Notes under the pieces: generated by a model
What the model saw: only the letters and a program-made list of their open reading frames with translations
What the model was told of the DNA's origin: nothing
Databases searched by the model: none
From: an uncultured Fidelibacterota bacterium
GTDB lineage: Bacteria; Fidelibacterota; Marinisomatia; Marinisomatales; Marinisomataceae
Length of the DNA: 64,000 nucleotides
Assembly (NCBI GenBank): GCA_902624275.1
Contig: CACNWW010000001.1
Location: 126,001-190,000 of the forward strand
Direction: 5' to 3'
Made by a program: the position numbers and the translations under genes
Shown here: positions 51,780-61,218 of the stretch, one piece after another
How the letters are laid out: each line of letters begins with the position of its first letter
Position numbering within the stretch: the first letter of the stretch is position 1

Positions 51780-53619
51780 GTATTTCTTTACATTTGTTCA
51801 TTATTGTCGATGCTCCAATTGGTCTTCCTTTAATTTCATTTAAACCAATTGCATTTATAAGATATTCTGCCCTTATAAGATAACGTAACTGACCTCTATT
51901 TATTTCAGGAATAATTACTTTTTCATAGTTTAATAAAATCTTTCCTAAATCACTAGGGAACGGATTAATCCATTTAAGTGATACATGACCCACCTTATAA
52001 TTTTCTGCTAAAAGCTTTTCGGTCGCAACCTTACATGAACCATGAGTACTTCCCCAACTCAAAATTAGTAAATCTCCTTTTTTCTTTCCATATACTTCCG
52101 TAGGAGGAATTTCATTAGCAATATTTGCTACCTTTTGAGCTCTTGTGTATGTCATGTGTTCATGATTATCAGAATCATAGCTAACATTACCACTACCATC
52201 CTCTTTTTCTATACCACCAATCCTATGCTCTAGACCCTTAGTTCCAGGAATTGCCCAGTTCCTAGCTAAAGTATCCTTATTTCTTTTATATGGTTGATGT
52301 TTTTCATCTGAATCATTTTCTTTTTCAAAATTAACTTCAAAATCAATTAGATCTTTAGAGTTAGGAATCATCCATGGTTCAGAACCGTTCGCTAAATATC
52401 CATCAGTTAAGACAATTATTGGAGTCATATATTTCACAGCTATCCTACACGCTTCGTAAGTTGTAAAGAAACAATCGCCAGGTGTCGTTGCTGCCACTAC
52501 AGGGGTTGGAGCGTCGCCATTTCTTCCATAAACAGCTTGAAATAAGTCAGATTGCTCAGTTTTTGTTGGCAACCCTGTACTTGGACCACCCCTTTGAACA
52601 TTTATTATTACAACAGGTAGTTCTGTTATTAGAGTAAGACCTAGGAATTCTCCTTTTAAAGCAATACCAGGTCCAGATGAGGCTGTCACACCCAAAGATC
52701 CTCCAAATGATGCACCTAGGGCAGCACCAATACCTGCAATCTCATCTTCAGCTTGGAAAGTTTTGATTCCAAATTTTTTCCAATTGGATAAAGTATGTAA
52801 AATATTACTTGCAGGAGTTATGGGGTAACCTGCAAATGTCAGGCTCATTTTACTTTTTTCAACTGCTGCTAATAATCCTAAACATGTGGCTAAAGTACCA
52901 TTCATATTTCTATATCTACCAGCGGGCAATTTAGCTTTTTCAACAACATATCTTGTTGTGAAAAGTTCAGCAGTTTCTCCATAATTGTATCCTGCATTTA
53001 ATGCGTTTATATTTGCCTCAATAATTTCATCTTTATTTTTAAATTTGTTTTTCAACCATTCAATGGTAGGCTCTAATGGTCTATCGTAAATCCAAAAAAG
53101 AACACCTAATGCACATAAATTTTTTGTTCTATCAACTAATTTTGGAGATAAATCAATTCCCTCACAGGCAAGAGTAACTAGCTTGCTCATCTCAATAAAA
53201 TGTGCCTGATAATAGTCATCTAGAGTTCCATCTTCCGTTGGATCAGTTTCATAGCCAGCTAATTTTAAATTTTTTGGGTTAAAAGCATTTTTATTAATGA
53301 TTAGAGTACCGCCAGATTTAAGTTCTGATAAATGTACCTTCAACGCCGCTGGATTCATTGCAACCAAAACATCAGGTTTCTCTCCAGGAGTATGAATTTC
53401 TTGAGAGCTAAAGTGTATTTGAAATGAACTAACTCCCGCAAGAGAACCAGCAGGTGCGCGTATTTCAGCAGGAAAATCAGGTAATGTACTTAAATCATTA
53501 CCAACGATAGCTGCAGTTTGAGTGAATCTTCCTCCACTAAGCTGCATGCCATCCCCTGAGTCACCTGCAAAACGTATTGTGACATTATCCAGTGTTTCTT
53601 TATTTACTTTTTTAGCCAT
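51769..53619 (-). CDS. korA: 2-oxoacid:ferredoxin oxidoreductase alpha subunit (gamma-alpha fusion)
   Basis: A 616-residue fusion of the gamma domain (residues about 15-190, beginning VTIRFAGDSGDGMQLSGGRFTQ) and the alpha pyrimidine-binding domain (from about residue 215, with GYPITPASNILH and the FGGSLGVTASSGPGIALK stretch). Such fused KorA proteins are typical for aerobic or microaerobic bacteria of the FCB and Aquificae groups. The ATG at 53619 (MAKKVNKETL) is family-like; 22 more N-terminal residues from 53685 are unlikely. Divergent from the SUF operon, across a 213-bp AT-rich spacer where I see no clear operator. Confidence 0.94.
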   Translation of the reverse strand: MAKKVNKETLDNVTIRFAGDSGDGMQLSGGRFTQTAAIVGNDLSTLPDFPAEIRAPAGSLAGVSSFQIHFSSQEIHTPGEKPDVLVAMNPAALKVHLSELKSGGTLIINKNAFNPKNLKLAGYETDPTEDGTLDDYYQAHFIEMSKLVTLACEGIDLSPKLVDRTKNLCALGVLFWIYDRPLEPTIEWLKNKFKNKDEIIEANINALNAGYNYGETAELFTTRYVVEKAKLPAGRYRNMNGTLATCLGLLAAVEKSKMSLTFAGYPITPASNILHTLSNWKKFGIKTFQAEDEIAGIGAALGASFGGSLGVTASSGPGIALKGEFLGLTLITELPVVIINVQRGGPSTGLPTKTEQSDLFQAVYGRNGDAPTPVVAATTPGDCFFTTYEACRIAVKYMTPIIVLTDGYLANGSEPWMIPNSKDLIDFEVNFEKENDSDEKHQPYKRNKDTLARNWAIPGTKGLEHRIGGIEKEDGSGNVSYDSDNHEHMTYTRAQKVANIANEIPPTEVYGKKKGDLLILSWGSTHGSCKVATEKLLAENYKVGHVSLKWINPFPSDLGKILLNYEKVIIPEINRGQLRYLIRAEYLINAIGLNEIKGRPIGASTIMNKCKEILDG

Positions 53620-53832
53620 TTTGTCTTCAAATGAGCAACAATTTACATTAATGAATTTAACATAGCAATCAGTATGAAGTAGCAAATATTTCGAATAAAT
53701 TTATAGATTATAAAAATTAAAAATTGAATAAAAAATGGACCCAAAAAATTATTAAATTATTGAGCATTTATATAGAAAATAATTGCTAAAGAATTTGGAC
53801 ATAAATTTTCTGTGATTTAAATTGCATCCCTT

Positions 53833-54144
53833 ATGGGCAGTATGAAAGAAAAAGTAGTAGATATTTTGAAAAAATGTAATGATCCTGAGCTTCCAATTGA
53901 TTTATGGAATCTAGGGCTGATTTATGATCTTAATATTAATCAAAATGGCAACAGTTTTGATGTGTCTATTTTGATGTCTCTTACTACACCAGGATGTACT
54001 ATGGGGCAATATATGATGGATGATATGAAAATGAAGCTTGCTACATTACATGATATTGGTAATGTGGAGATAGAACTAACTTTCGATCCGCCTTGGAACC
54101 CAGAAATGATGACAGATGAAGGTAAAGCAAAACTAGGCCTATAA
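53833..54144 (+). CDS. DUF59/MIP18-family Fe-S assembly protein
   Basis: A 103-residue DUF59 protein, first gene of the SUF operon. Marks are CNDPELPIDLWNLGLIYDL, LMSLTTPGCTMGQYMMDDM with the conserved Cys, and FDPPWNPEMMTDEGKAKLGL. DUF59 proteins (SufT, PaaD, MIP18) aid Fe-S cluster maturation. It is similar to the C-terminal half of the other DUF59 protein in this operon (58280-58801). A second ATG at 53842 is possible. The stop overlaps the A-type carrier start by one base. Confidence 0.9.
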   Translation: MGSMKEKVVDILKKCNDPELPIDLWNLGLIYDLNINQNGNSFDVSILMSLTTPGCTMGQYMMDDMKMKLATLHDIGNVEIELTFDPPWNPEMMTDEGKAKLGL

Positions 54145-54491
54145 TGACAGAAGAATTAAAAAATGAAAAAATAACTATCACTAAGAAAGCTGCATCAAGG
54201 CTAAAAAATATCATCGAAAATGAAGAAGATGGTAACAAAGGTATCAGAGTTACAATTGATACTGGGGGATGCTCAGGAATGTCTTATAAAATAACGTTTG
54301 AAAGTGAAAAGAAAGAATTCGACAAAATTTTTGAGAGTCATGGAGTTACAATATTTTGCGATGTTAAAAGCTGGATTTATGTTAGAGGATGTGAAATAGA
54401 TTTTTCAACAGATTTACTTAATGGAGGATTTAAAGTTAATAACCCAAATGCTACAAGGACTTGTGGTTGTGGTATTAGTTTTTCAGCATAA
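54144..54491 (+). CDS. sufA: A-type Fe-S carrier (SufA/ErpA)
   Basis: Scaffold/carrier of 115 residues with the three family Cys: [13 protein letters not shown] and the C-terminal [10 protein letters not shown]. Delivers clusters built by SufBCD to target enzymes. Starts at ATG 54144 overlapping the DUF59 stop, and ends 1 bp before sufB. Confidence 0.94.
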   Translation: MTEELKNEKITITKKAASRLKNIIENEEDGNKGIRVTIDTGGCSGMSYKITFESEKKEFDKIFESHGVTIFCDVKSWIYVRGCEIDFSTDLLNGGFKVNNPNATRTCGCGISFSA

Positions 54492-54492
54492 T

Positions 54493-55938
54493 ATGGTAGA
54501 TAAAAATCAACAAGTAATTGACAAAACAATAGACCAAGAATATAAGTATGGTTTTAGTACGGACGTAGATCAAACGAAGTTTGAGCCAGGTTTGGATGAA
54601 GAAGTAATTGCTAAACTTTCTAAGATTAAAGAGGAACCTAAGTGGTTACTAGACTGGAGGCTTAAAGCATTCAGGAAGTGGAAAAAAATGTCTGAACCGA
54701 CATGGGCAAAAGTTGATTATGAACCAATTGATTATCAAGCATTAAGTTATTATGCAGCTCCTAAACAAAAAAAGAATAATAGTCTTGATGATGTCGACCC
54801 TGAAATTCTAGAAACATACAATAAACTGGGCATCTCGTTGGATGAGCAGAAGAGACTTGAAGGCGTTGCCGTTGATGCTGTTTTTGACAGTGTATCAATT
54901 GCTACTACTTTTAAAGATGAACTTGCAAAACATGGAGTAATATTTTGTTCTTTTTCAGAAGCAGTTAAAGATTATCCAGATTTAATTAAAAAATATTTGG
55001 GATCTGTTATACCAGCAAATGATAATTATTTTGCTGCATTAAATTCTGCTGTTTTTAGTGACGGCTCATTCGTTTATATACCAAAGGGTGTACGCTGTCC
55101 AATGGAACTTTCTACGTATTTTAGAATTAATGCAACTAATACTGGGCAATTTGAAAGAACGCTCATTATTGCAGATGAAGGCAGTTATGTTAGTTATTTA
55201 GAGGGATGTACTGCCCCAATGAGAGATGAAAATCAGTTACATGCTGCCTGTGTTGAGCTTGTTGCACATAAAGATGCTACTATCAAATATTCAACCATTC
55301 AAAATTGGTATTCTGGAGATATGGAAGGCAAAGGCGGTATTTATAATTTTGTTACTAAAAGAGGGAATTGTCTTGGTGATAATTCAAAAATTTCATGGAC
55401 TCAAGTTGAAACAGGGTCTGCAGTAACTTGGAAATATCCAAGCGTTATCATGAGAGGAGACAACAGCGTTGGAGAATTTTATTCAGTAGCTGTAACAAAA
55501 AACAAACAACAAGCTGATACAGGTACTAAAATGATTCACATTGGTAAAAACACTAAGAGTACTATCATAACAAAGGGTATCTCTGCTGGAGAGGGACAAA
55601 ATACCTATCGTGGTGGTGTAAAAATTTTAAAGGATGCAGAAAATGCACAAAATTTTTCACAGTGCGATTCAATCTTAATAGGTGATAAATGTGGAGCACA
55701 TACTTTTCCATATATTGATGTAAAGAATCCATCGGCGAAGATGGAGCATGAAGCTACTACCTCAAGTATTGGAGAAGATCAACTATTCTATTGTAATCAA
55801 AGAGGTATAAAACTTGACGATGCAGTTTCTATGATAGTTAATGGTTTTTGTAAAGAAGTTTTCGAAGAATTACCAATGGAATTTGCAGTTGAAGCAAAGC
55901 AATTAATTGAAGTAACACTAGAAAATAGTGTAGGATAA
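54493..55938 (+). CDS. sufB: SUF Fe-S scaffold SufB
   Basis: Core scaffold of SufBC2D, 481 residues. Clear SufB traits are [33 protein letters not shown], the C-terminal [22 protein letters not shown] and the conserved Cys region YLEGCTAPM. The ATG at 54493 ([10 protein letters not shown]) is preferred; the frame extends upstream into sufA but that part is not SufB-like. The next gene sufC starts 4 bp after the stop. Confidence 0.97.
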   Translation: MVDKNQQVIDKTIDQEYKYGFSTDVDQTKFEPGLDEEVIAKLSKIKEEPKWLLDWRLKAFRKWKKMSEPTWAKVDYEPIDYQALSYYAAPKQKKNNSLDDVDPEILETYNKLGISLDEQKRLEGVAVDAVFDSVSIATTFKDELAKHGVIFCSFSEAVKDYPDLIKKYLGSVIPANDNYFAALNSAVFSDGSFVYIPKGVRCPMELSTYFRINATNTGQFERTLIIADEGSYVSYLEGCTAPMRDENQLHAACVELVAHKDATIKYSTIQNWYSGDMEGKGGIYNFVTKRGNCLGDNSKISWTQVETGSAVTWKYPSVIMRGDNSVGEFYSVAVTKNKQQADTGTKMIHIGKNTKSTIITKGISAGEGQNTYRGGVKILKDAENAQNFSQCDSILIGDKCGAHTFPYIDVKNPSAKMEHEATTSSIGEDQLFYCNQRGIKLDDAVSMIVNGFCKEVFEELPMEFAVEAKQLIEVTLENSVG

Positions 55939-55942
55939 TTAA

Positions 55943-56683
55943 ATGATTAAAATTGACAGATTAAAAGCATCTATTGATGATAAAGAAATTTTAAAAGGAA
56001 TTGATTTAGAAATACCAGCCGGCGAAGTCCATGTAATTATGGGAAGAAACGGTTCTGGCAAAAGCACATTAGCTAATGTGATTGCTGGAAACGAAGCTTA
56101 CGAAGTTGATAGCGGTAGTATTGCTATGAACAACAATGATATTACTGAAATGAGCATTGAAAACCGAGCTCTTGAGGGTATCTTTCTGTGCTTTCAATAT
56201 CCAGTTGCTATTCCAGGTGTTGGTATGGCCTACTTTCTAAGATCTGCATTAAATGCGCATAGAAAACACCAAGGTAAAGATGAAATGGATGCATTAGAAT
56301 TTTTAAATAATGCTAAAAAAATATTATCAGAGCTTGGTTTAGATGATTCTTTTTTAAAAAGATCAATCAATGATGGATTCTCAGGAGGAGAAAAAAAGAA
56401 AAGTGAAATTCTTCAACTTTTAACGATTAATCCAAAGCTAGCAGTGTTAGATGAAACTGATTCTGGTCTTGATGTTGATGCATTACGTACAGTAGCAAAA
56501 GGTGTTAATAAGTTTAAAAATGAAAATAATTCAGTACTTATTATTACCCACTACCAGCGTCTTCTAGATTATATCAAACCTGATGTTGTACATTTAATGA
56601 TAGATGGTAAAATTGTTAAATCAGGAGATATGTCACTTGTAGAAAAAGTTGAAAAAGATGGGTATTCTTGGTTGGAGAACTAA
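55943..56683 (+). CDS. sufC: SUF ATPase SufC
   Basis: ABC-type ATPase of 246 residues that drives SufB-SufD rearrangement: Walker A GRNGSGKST, Q-loop LCFQYPVAIPGV, signature FSGGEKKKSE, Walker B LAVLDETDSGLD, H-loop IITHYQRLLDYI. These are the exact SufC-type sequences (no membrane domain partner). It ends 1 bp before sufD. Confidence 0.97.
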   Translation: MIKIDRLKASIDDKEILKGIDLEIPAGEVHVIMGRNGSGKSTLANVIAGNEAYEVDSGSIAMNNNDITEMSIENRALEGIFLCFQYPVAIPGVGMAYFLRSALNAHRKHQGKDEMDALEFLNNAKKILSELGLDDSFLKRSINDGFSGGEKKKSEILQLLTINPKLAVLDETDSGLDVDALRTVAKGVNKFKNENNSVLIITHYQRLLDYIKPDVVHLMIDGKIVKSGDMSLVEKVEKDGYSWLEN

Positions 56684-56684
56684 A

Positions 56685-57869
56685 ATGATCGATTCAATCA
56701 AAAAAAATAGTTTGGAATTTTTCAATACAAATGGTCTGCCTAGTAAAAAGCTAGAAAATTGGAAATTTACATCCAGCAGAAATTTTAAAAATTTTAGTGA
56801 GCCACTATCAAATGACCAAAAAAGTGTAGATTTTGATACTGATGAGCTTTCACTAGTATTTATTAATGGCGTTTTGAATCAAGAATCATTAAAAAACTTC
56901 AAATTTTCTCACCTGCTCGAAGTACAAAGTTTATACTCTGTTAAAAGCAAAAATCTATTAGAATGTTCTGACAATTTTTTAAATGAGTCTATGTTCAATC
57001 TTGGAATATCAGAATTTGAAAATGGAAGTTATATTTCTTTCAAAAAAAATTCAGTTATTGATGAAGTTATTAATATTAAAAATTATTTTTTGAAGGACAA
57101 TGAAGACAAAAGAATTTCTTCATTCAATATTTTTCATATAGGCCAAGGTTCAGAGATTTCTATAATGGAGCAAGACTTCAAAGAAAATTATTCAATATTT
57201 AATTTGAAGTTAAATAAATTTATTTGTGAAGATTCGACCATTTTTAAATATGGCAAATCATTCAATGATAATTCAAAGACACACTCACTTTCTTATAGCT
57301 ATTACCAATTAAAAAAAGATGTTTCTCTAAAAATAGACTCTATGGTTAAATGCTCATTTTTTAACAAGGAATTTATTGAAGTTGATCTGAACAATACTGG
57401 TAGTGAAGCAAAGATTAATATTTTAAATCTTGGAAAAGAAAATCACCATGTTGATAATAATATATTAATTAATCACAATGCAGAACATTGCACAAGCTTT
57501 CAGCATGTAAGGAATGTATTAGATAATAAATCAACAGCTGTATTTAATGGAAAAGTTATTGTTTCAGAAGGTGCTCAGCAAACTGATTCAAATCAATCCA
57601 ATAAAAATCTTCTTCTTTCTTTGGACTCAAATGCATTTTCAAATCCTCAATTAGAAATTTATGCAGATGATGTATCTTGTGGACATGGTTCAACAACTGG
57701 TGCTTTAGATGAAAACAGTATTTTTTATTTGCGAGCTAGAGGCATTAATCGTGCTGCTGCACAAAAGATTCTAATTAAAGCTTTTGCAAAAGAAGTCATA
57801 GATGACTTTTCTCTTTCATCGCTCCAAGATATATCCGAAATTGCTTTGGATAGCTGGATTGATGGATAA
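56685..57869 (+). CDS. sufD: SUF scaffold partner SufD
   Basis: A 394-residue beta-helix protein homologous to SufB. Diverged, but with the conserved C-terminal run SCGHGSTTGALDENSIFYLRARG, including the His essential in SufD, and FAKEVIDDFSL. The N-terminal ENWKFTSSRNF is typical. Start ATG 56685 sits 1 bp after the sufC stop; a longer frame from 56649 overlaps sufC and is rejected. Ends with 8-bp overlap into sufE. Confidence 0.94.
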   Translation: MIDSIKKNSLEFFNTNGLPSKKLENWKFTSSRNFKNFSEPLSNDQKSVDFDTDELSLVFINGVLNQESLKNFKFSHLLEVQSLYSVKSKNLLECSDNFLNESMFNLGISEFENGSYISFKKNSVIDEVINIKNYFLKDNEDKRISSFNIFHIGQGSEISIMEQDFKENYSIFNLKLNKFICEDSTIFKYGKSFNDNSKTHSLSYSYYQLKKDVSLKIDSMVKCSFFNKEFIEVDLNNTGSEAKINILNLGKENHHVDNNILINHNAEHCTSFQHVRNVLDNKSTAVFNGKVIVSEGAQQTDSNQSNKNLLLSLDSNAFSNPQLEIYADDVSCGHGSTTGALDENSIFYLRARGINRAAAQKILIKAFAKEVIDDFSLSSLQDISEIALDSWIDG

Positions 57870-58287
57870 TATAAAAAATAATCTCGCAAATATTCGTGAT
57901 GGCTTTTCTATTTTAGATGGACAAGACAAACTTATATATTTAATTGATTTGGGTAAGAAGCTTGATCAGATTGGTGAAGCTGAACGTACTGAGCAAAATA
58001 AAATTCATGCTTGCACCTCACAAACCTGGTTAAAATTAAATTACGAAAATGATTTAGTCGAAATGAAAGCCTTCTCAGAAAGTACTGTTGTTAAGGGATT
58101 GCTTCGAATTCTTCAAATTGCTTTTTCAAATTCAGAAAAAACAAGTATTATTAATTTTATAGAAAGTTTTGATGATTGTAGCAGTCTTTTTGAATGGCTT
58201 AATCTTGGATCAGCTATATCCAGTCAAAGACAAAATGGATTTCTAGGATCACTTAAATACATTAAAAAGGAATTAACTAATGCATAA
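57862..58287 (+). CDS. sufE: Sulfur acceptor SufE
   Basis: A 141-residue protein that accepts persulfide sulfur from SufS. The catalytic Cys falls at residue 51 (IHACTSQTWLKL), as in E. coli SufE. RTEQNKIHAC and the C-terminal INFIESFDDCSSLFEWLNLG fit the family. ATG 57862 (MDNIKNNL) is the sensible start; it overlaps sufD by 8 bp and ends overlapping the SufT-like gene by 8 bp. Confidence 0.94.
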   Translation: MDNIKNNLANIRDGFSILDGQDKLIYLIDLGKKLDQIGEAERTEQNKIHACTSQTWLKLNYENDLVEMKAFSESTVVKGLLRILQIAFSNSEKTSIINFIESFDDCSSLFEWLNLGSAISSQRQNGFLGSLKYIKKELTNA

Positions 58288-58801
58288 AGAATTTACGATA
58301 TTAGAAGACATAGTTGTACACAGTGTACCTGATGGTATTAAAACTACTCTTTCAAAAGGTAAATCAGGAATTATTTCGCAATCATTAGGAAATAACTATA
58401 CTATCGTTGTTGAAGGTAATATGTATCAATTAAATGGTATAGATGGTGAAAAAATTGGAGAAGAAAAAATTGAAGTCAGTTCGAATAACTTTGCTAATGA
58501 AGAAGAAGTTTGGAATGTTTTACATACATGCTATGACCCAGAAATTCCTGTGAATATTGTCGACCTTGGATTAGTCTATAACTGTGAAATCAAAGATTTA
58601 GAAGGCGGGGTAAGCATATTAATTCAGATGACACTTACTGCTCCAGGATGTGGAATGGGCCCTGTTATTGCAGATGAAGTCAAACAAAAGTTATTATCGC
58701 TAAGCGGCGCAAAATCGGTTGAAGTAGAGCTCGTATGGGAACCACAATGGAATCAAGATATGATGAGTGATGCAGCAAAATTACAATTAGGCCTTTATTA
58801 A
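58280..58801 (+). CDS. sufT: SufT-like DUF59 protein
   Basis: A 173-residue protein: an N-terminal SufT-specific domain (residues about 1-70, beta-rich, with VVHSVPDGIKTTLSKG) and a C-terminal DUF59 domain with CYDPEIPVNIVDLGLVYNCEI, LTAPGCGMGPVIADEV and LVWEPQWNQDMMSDAAKLQLGL. SufT promotes cluster maturation of some Fe-S proteins such as lipoate synthase and aconitase in firmicutes. It overlaps sufE and is 4 bp from sufS. Confidence 0.93.
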   Translation: MHKEFTILEDIVVHSVPDGIKTTLSKGKSGIISQSLGNNYTIVVEGNMYQLNGIDGEKIGEEKIEVSSNNFANEEEVWNVLHTCYDPEIPVNIVDLGLVYNCEIKDLEGGVSILIQMTLTAPGCGMGPVIADEVKQKLLSLSGAKSVEVELVWEPQWNQDMMSDAAKLQLGLY

Positions 58802-58805
58802 AATT

Positions 58806-59999
58806 ATGCAAGATATACGAAAAGACTTCCCAAATTTAAAAGAGATGAACCGAGGTAAACCTTTGGTTTATTTGGATAGTGCTGCGACTAGTCTAACTCC
58901 AAAAAAGGTAATAAATTCTGAATTAGAGTATTATGAAAAATTTGGAGGAAGTATTCATAGAAGCGTTTATGAATTGGGAGAAAAAGCAACAAATGCTTTC
59001 GAAAATAGCAGAAATAATATTGCTAAATTCATTGGAGCTTCTAAAAACTCAATTATTTTTACAAAAAGCGCTACTGAAAGTATAAACCTTGTAGCGGAAT
59101 CTTGGGGATTCTATAATTTAAAACAAGGTGATGTTATTCTTCTCACGGACATGGAACATCATTCAAATATTATACCTTGGCAAATAATTTGTAAAAAAAC
59201 TGGTGCTAAAATCAAATATTTGAAGTCCACTGAAAAAGGATCTATAAATTTAGATGATTTAAAAAAATCTTTAGATAAAAATGTGAAGATTGTGAGTATT
59301 ACACATGCATCTAACGTTTTTGGAACAATAAATCCTATCAAAGAAATTATCGAAATTGTTAAAAAAAATGGATCGAAAACCATGATAGATGGTTGCCAAA
59401 GCATTCCACACATGAAAATAGATGTTCAAGATTTAAATTGCGATTTTTATGCATTTTCAGGTCATAAAATGTTTGGACCAACAGGTGTTGGAGTACTATA
59501 TGGAAAAGAAGAAATGTTAGAAAAAATGCATCCTTATCAAACTGGTGGAGGAATTATCGAAACAGTTAGTATGACTGATTCAACATGGACAACCATTCCT
59601 CATAGATTTGAGCCAGGTTCGCCTATGGCTGCACAAGCTATTGCACTTTCAGAAGCAGTAAATTATTTAGGTAAATGCTTTGATAATTATGATAATTCAT
59701 TAAATGAATATTCTTTAGAAAGAATGAAATCTATTAATGGAATTTCAATATATGGTCAAGCTCCTGAAAGAACTCCTATAATTAGTTTTAATATTGAAGG
59801 TGTTCATTCTTTAGATTTAGCACACTTTCTAGATTTTGAAGGGATAACTATTAGATCTGGACATCATTGCTGTCAACCATTAATGAGTGCTCTTGATATC
59901 TCTTCATGTGCTAGAGCAAGTTTTTACTTTTATAATAATAAAGATGAAGTCGATTTTCTTATCGAAAAAATTAATAAGGCAATCTCAATTTTAAAATAA
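58806..59999 (+). CDS. sufS: Cysteine desulfurase SufS
   Basis: PLP enzyme of 397 residues that mobilises sulfur from cysteine. The PLP Lys is in DFYAFSGHKMFGPTG, and the active Cys in TIRSGHHCCQPLM, as in group II (SufS) desulfurases. GKPLVYLDSAATSLTP at the N-terminus is classical. Its stop codon overlaps the DUF2480 start by one base, at the end of the operon. Confidence 0.97.
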   Translation: MQDIRKDFPNLKEMNRGKPLVYLDSAATSLTPKKVINSELEYYEKFGGSIHRSVYELGEKATNAFENSRNNIAKFIGASKNSIIFTKSATESINLVAESWGFYNLKQGDVILLTDMEHHSNIIPWQIICKKTGAKIKYLKSTEKGSINLDDLKKSLDKNVKIVSITHASNVFGTINPIKEIIEIVKKNGSKTMIDGCQSIPHMKIDVQDLNCDFYAFSGHKMFGPTGVGVLYGKEEMLEKMHPYQTGGGIIETVSMTDSTWTTIPHRFEPGSPMAAQAIALSEAVNYLGKCFDNYDNSLNEYSLERMKSINGISIYGQAPERTPIISFNIEGVHSLDLAHFLDFEGITIRSGHHCCQPLMSALDISSCARASFYFYNNKDEVDFLIEKINKAISILK

Positions 60000-60247
60000 T
60001 GGAAAATATCAGCCTAGATGATTTTCTTTCAGATGGAATGATTCAAGAAAAAGATTTTCGAGATAAAGTAAAGAATGTCGACTGGACTAAATTTTCTAAT
60101 AAAAAAGTAATGATTAAAGGATGTGCACAAGTTGCAATTCCTACATGGGCTTATTTAATTATTGTATCGAATTTATCTCAATATGCTGATAGAATATACT
60201 TTGGAGAATCTTGCTCAGCTGTAGAAATTTTTAAAAGAAAAGATTAA
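59999..60247 (+). CDS. DUF2480-like protein, short
   Basis: An 82-residue protein: NISLDDFLSDGMIQEKDFRDKVK, then VMIKGCAQVAIPTWAYLIIVSNLS and ADRIYFGESCSAVEIF. It matches the DUF2480 pattern found at the end of SUF operons in Bacteroidota, where the protein is about twice as long, so this is a shortened form lacking the remaining C-terminal part. Two Cys and the motif may bind Fe-S or a partner. It shares its TTAA stop with the convergent etfA gene. Confidence 0.72.
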   Translation: MENISLDDFLSDGMIQEKDFRDKVKNVDWTKFSNKKVMIKGCAQVAIPTWAYLIIVSNLSQYADRIYFGESCSAVEIFKRKD

Positions 60248-61218
60248 TCTTCAGATATCTTTCTTGTTAATTCAGGAATTATATCGAATAAATCACCGAT
60301 CACTGCATAATCAGCAACTTCAAAAATTGGTGCATCTCGATCAGTATTAATTGCCATTATTTTTTCTGATCCCTTCATTGCTACAACATGTTGAATAGCT
60401 CCAGATAAGCCAACTGCTAAATATAAATTTGGAGCTACTGTATGTCCTGAACTACCAACTAATCTAGATTTAGGTAATATTCCCATGTCGACAACAGGTC
60501 TTGAAGAACCAAGATCTGCTCCAATAGCATCCACAAACTTTTCCATTATTGGTAAATTATCTTCACTTTCTATGCCTCTTCCGACTGTTACAATAAATTC
60601 TGATGAAGATAAGTCGACATCTGAAGAAGTCTCTTTAAATGGTTCTTGACTCACAATTCTTATATCTTCTTTATCAAGACTTAAATTAAATTTTTCAATA
60701 TTTTTTGGCGTTCCAAAAATTAATTTATCCTTTGAGAATGCTGAAGATTGAAAACTTAATATCGCACTTTTAACGTTTGGATCTAATTCAATATTTGTTA
60801 AAAACTTTGCATTAAAAACCTGCTTTGAGAAAACTATTTTTTCATTTTGAAAATTAACCGATGTTAAATCACTAATAAATGGTATATCTTGTTTAACGCT
60901 TACTCTCGGTAAGAAATCTCTTGCCATATATGAATGACCCATGATTGTAAATTGCGGTTTTTTATCTTGTATCACATCAGATAGTGCTTTTGAAAACCCA
61001 TCTGAAGTATATTCCTTTATAAGATTATGTTCAGCAATAATAATGCTATCGCATTCATATTTAGATGCTTGATTTTTTAGATTATCAGCATTTTCACCTA
61101 AACAAAGTATGTTCAGCGGACAATTATATTCATTTGCAAATTGTTGTCCAGCTACAATTGCTTGCAAGCTAAAGTCATGAATGATTCCTCTTTGATTTTC
61201 AAGTACAACTAATATCAT
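60244..61218 (-). CDS. etfA: Electron transfer flavoprotein alpha subunit
   Basis: FAD-binding subunit of 324 residues. The C-terminal FAD domain has GRGIESEDNL, GADLGSSRPVVDMG, SSGHTVAPNLYLAVGLSGAIQH and NTDRDAPIFEVADY, all diagnostic. Partner of etfB (overlap of four bases) and, with the EtfD-like oxidoreductase further right, links acyl-CoA dehydrogenases to the quinone pool. Confidence 0.96.
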   Translation of the reverse strand: MILVVLENQRGIIHDFSLQAIVAGQQFANEYNCPLNILCLGENADNLKNQASKYECDSIIIAEHNLIKEYTSDGFSKALSDVIQDKKPQFTIMGHSYMARDFLPRVSVKQDIPFISDLTSVNFQNEKIVFSKQVFNAKFLTNIELDPNVKSAILSFQSSAFSKDKLIFGTPKNIEKFNLSLDKEDIRIVSQEPFKETSSDVDLSSSEFIVTVGRGIESEDNLPIMEKFVDAIGADLGSSRPVVDMGILPKSRLVGSSGHTVAPNLYLAVGLSGAIQHVVAMKGSEKIMAINTDRDAPIFEVADYAVIGDLFDIIPELTRKISED

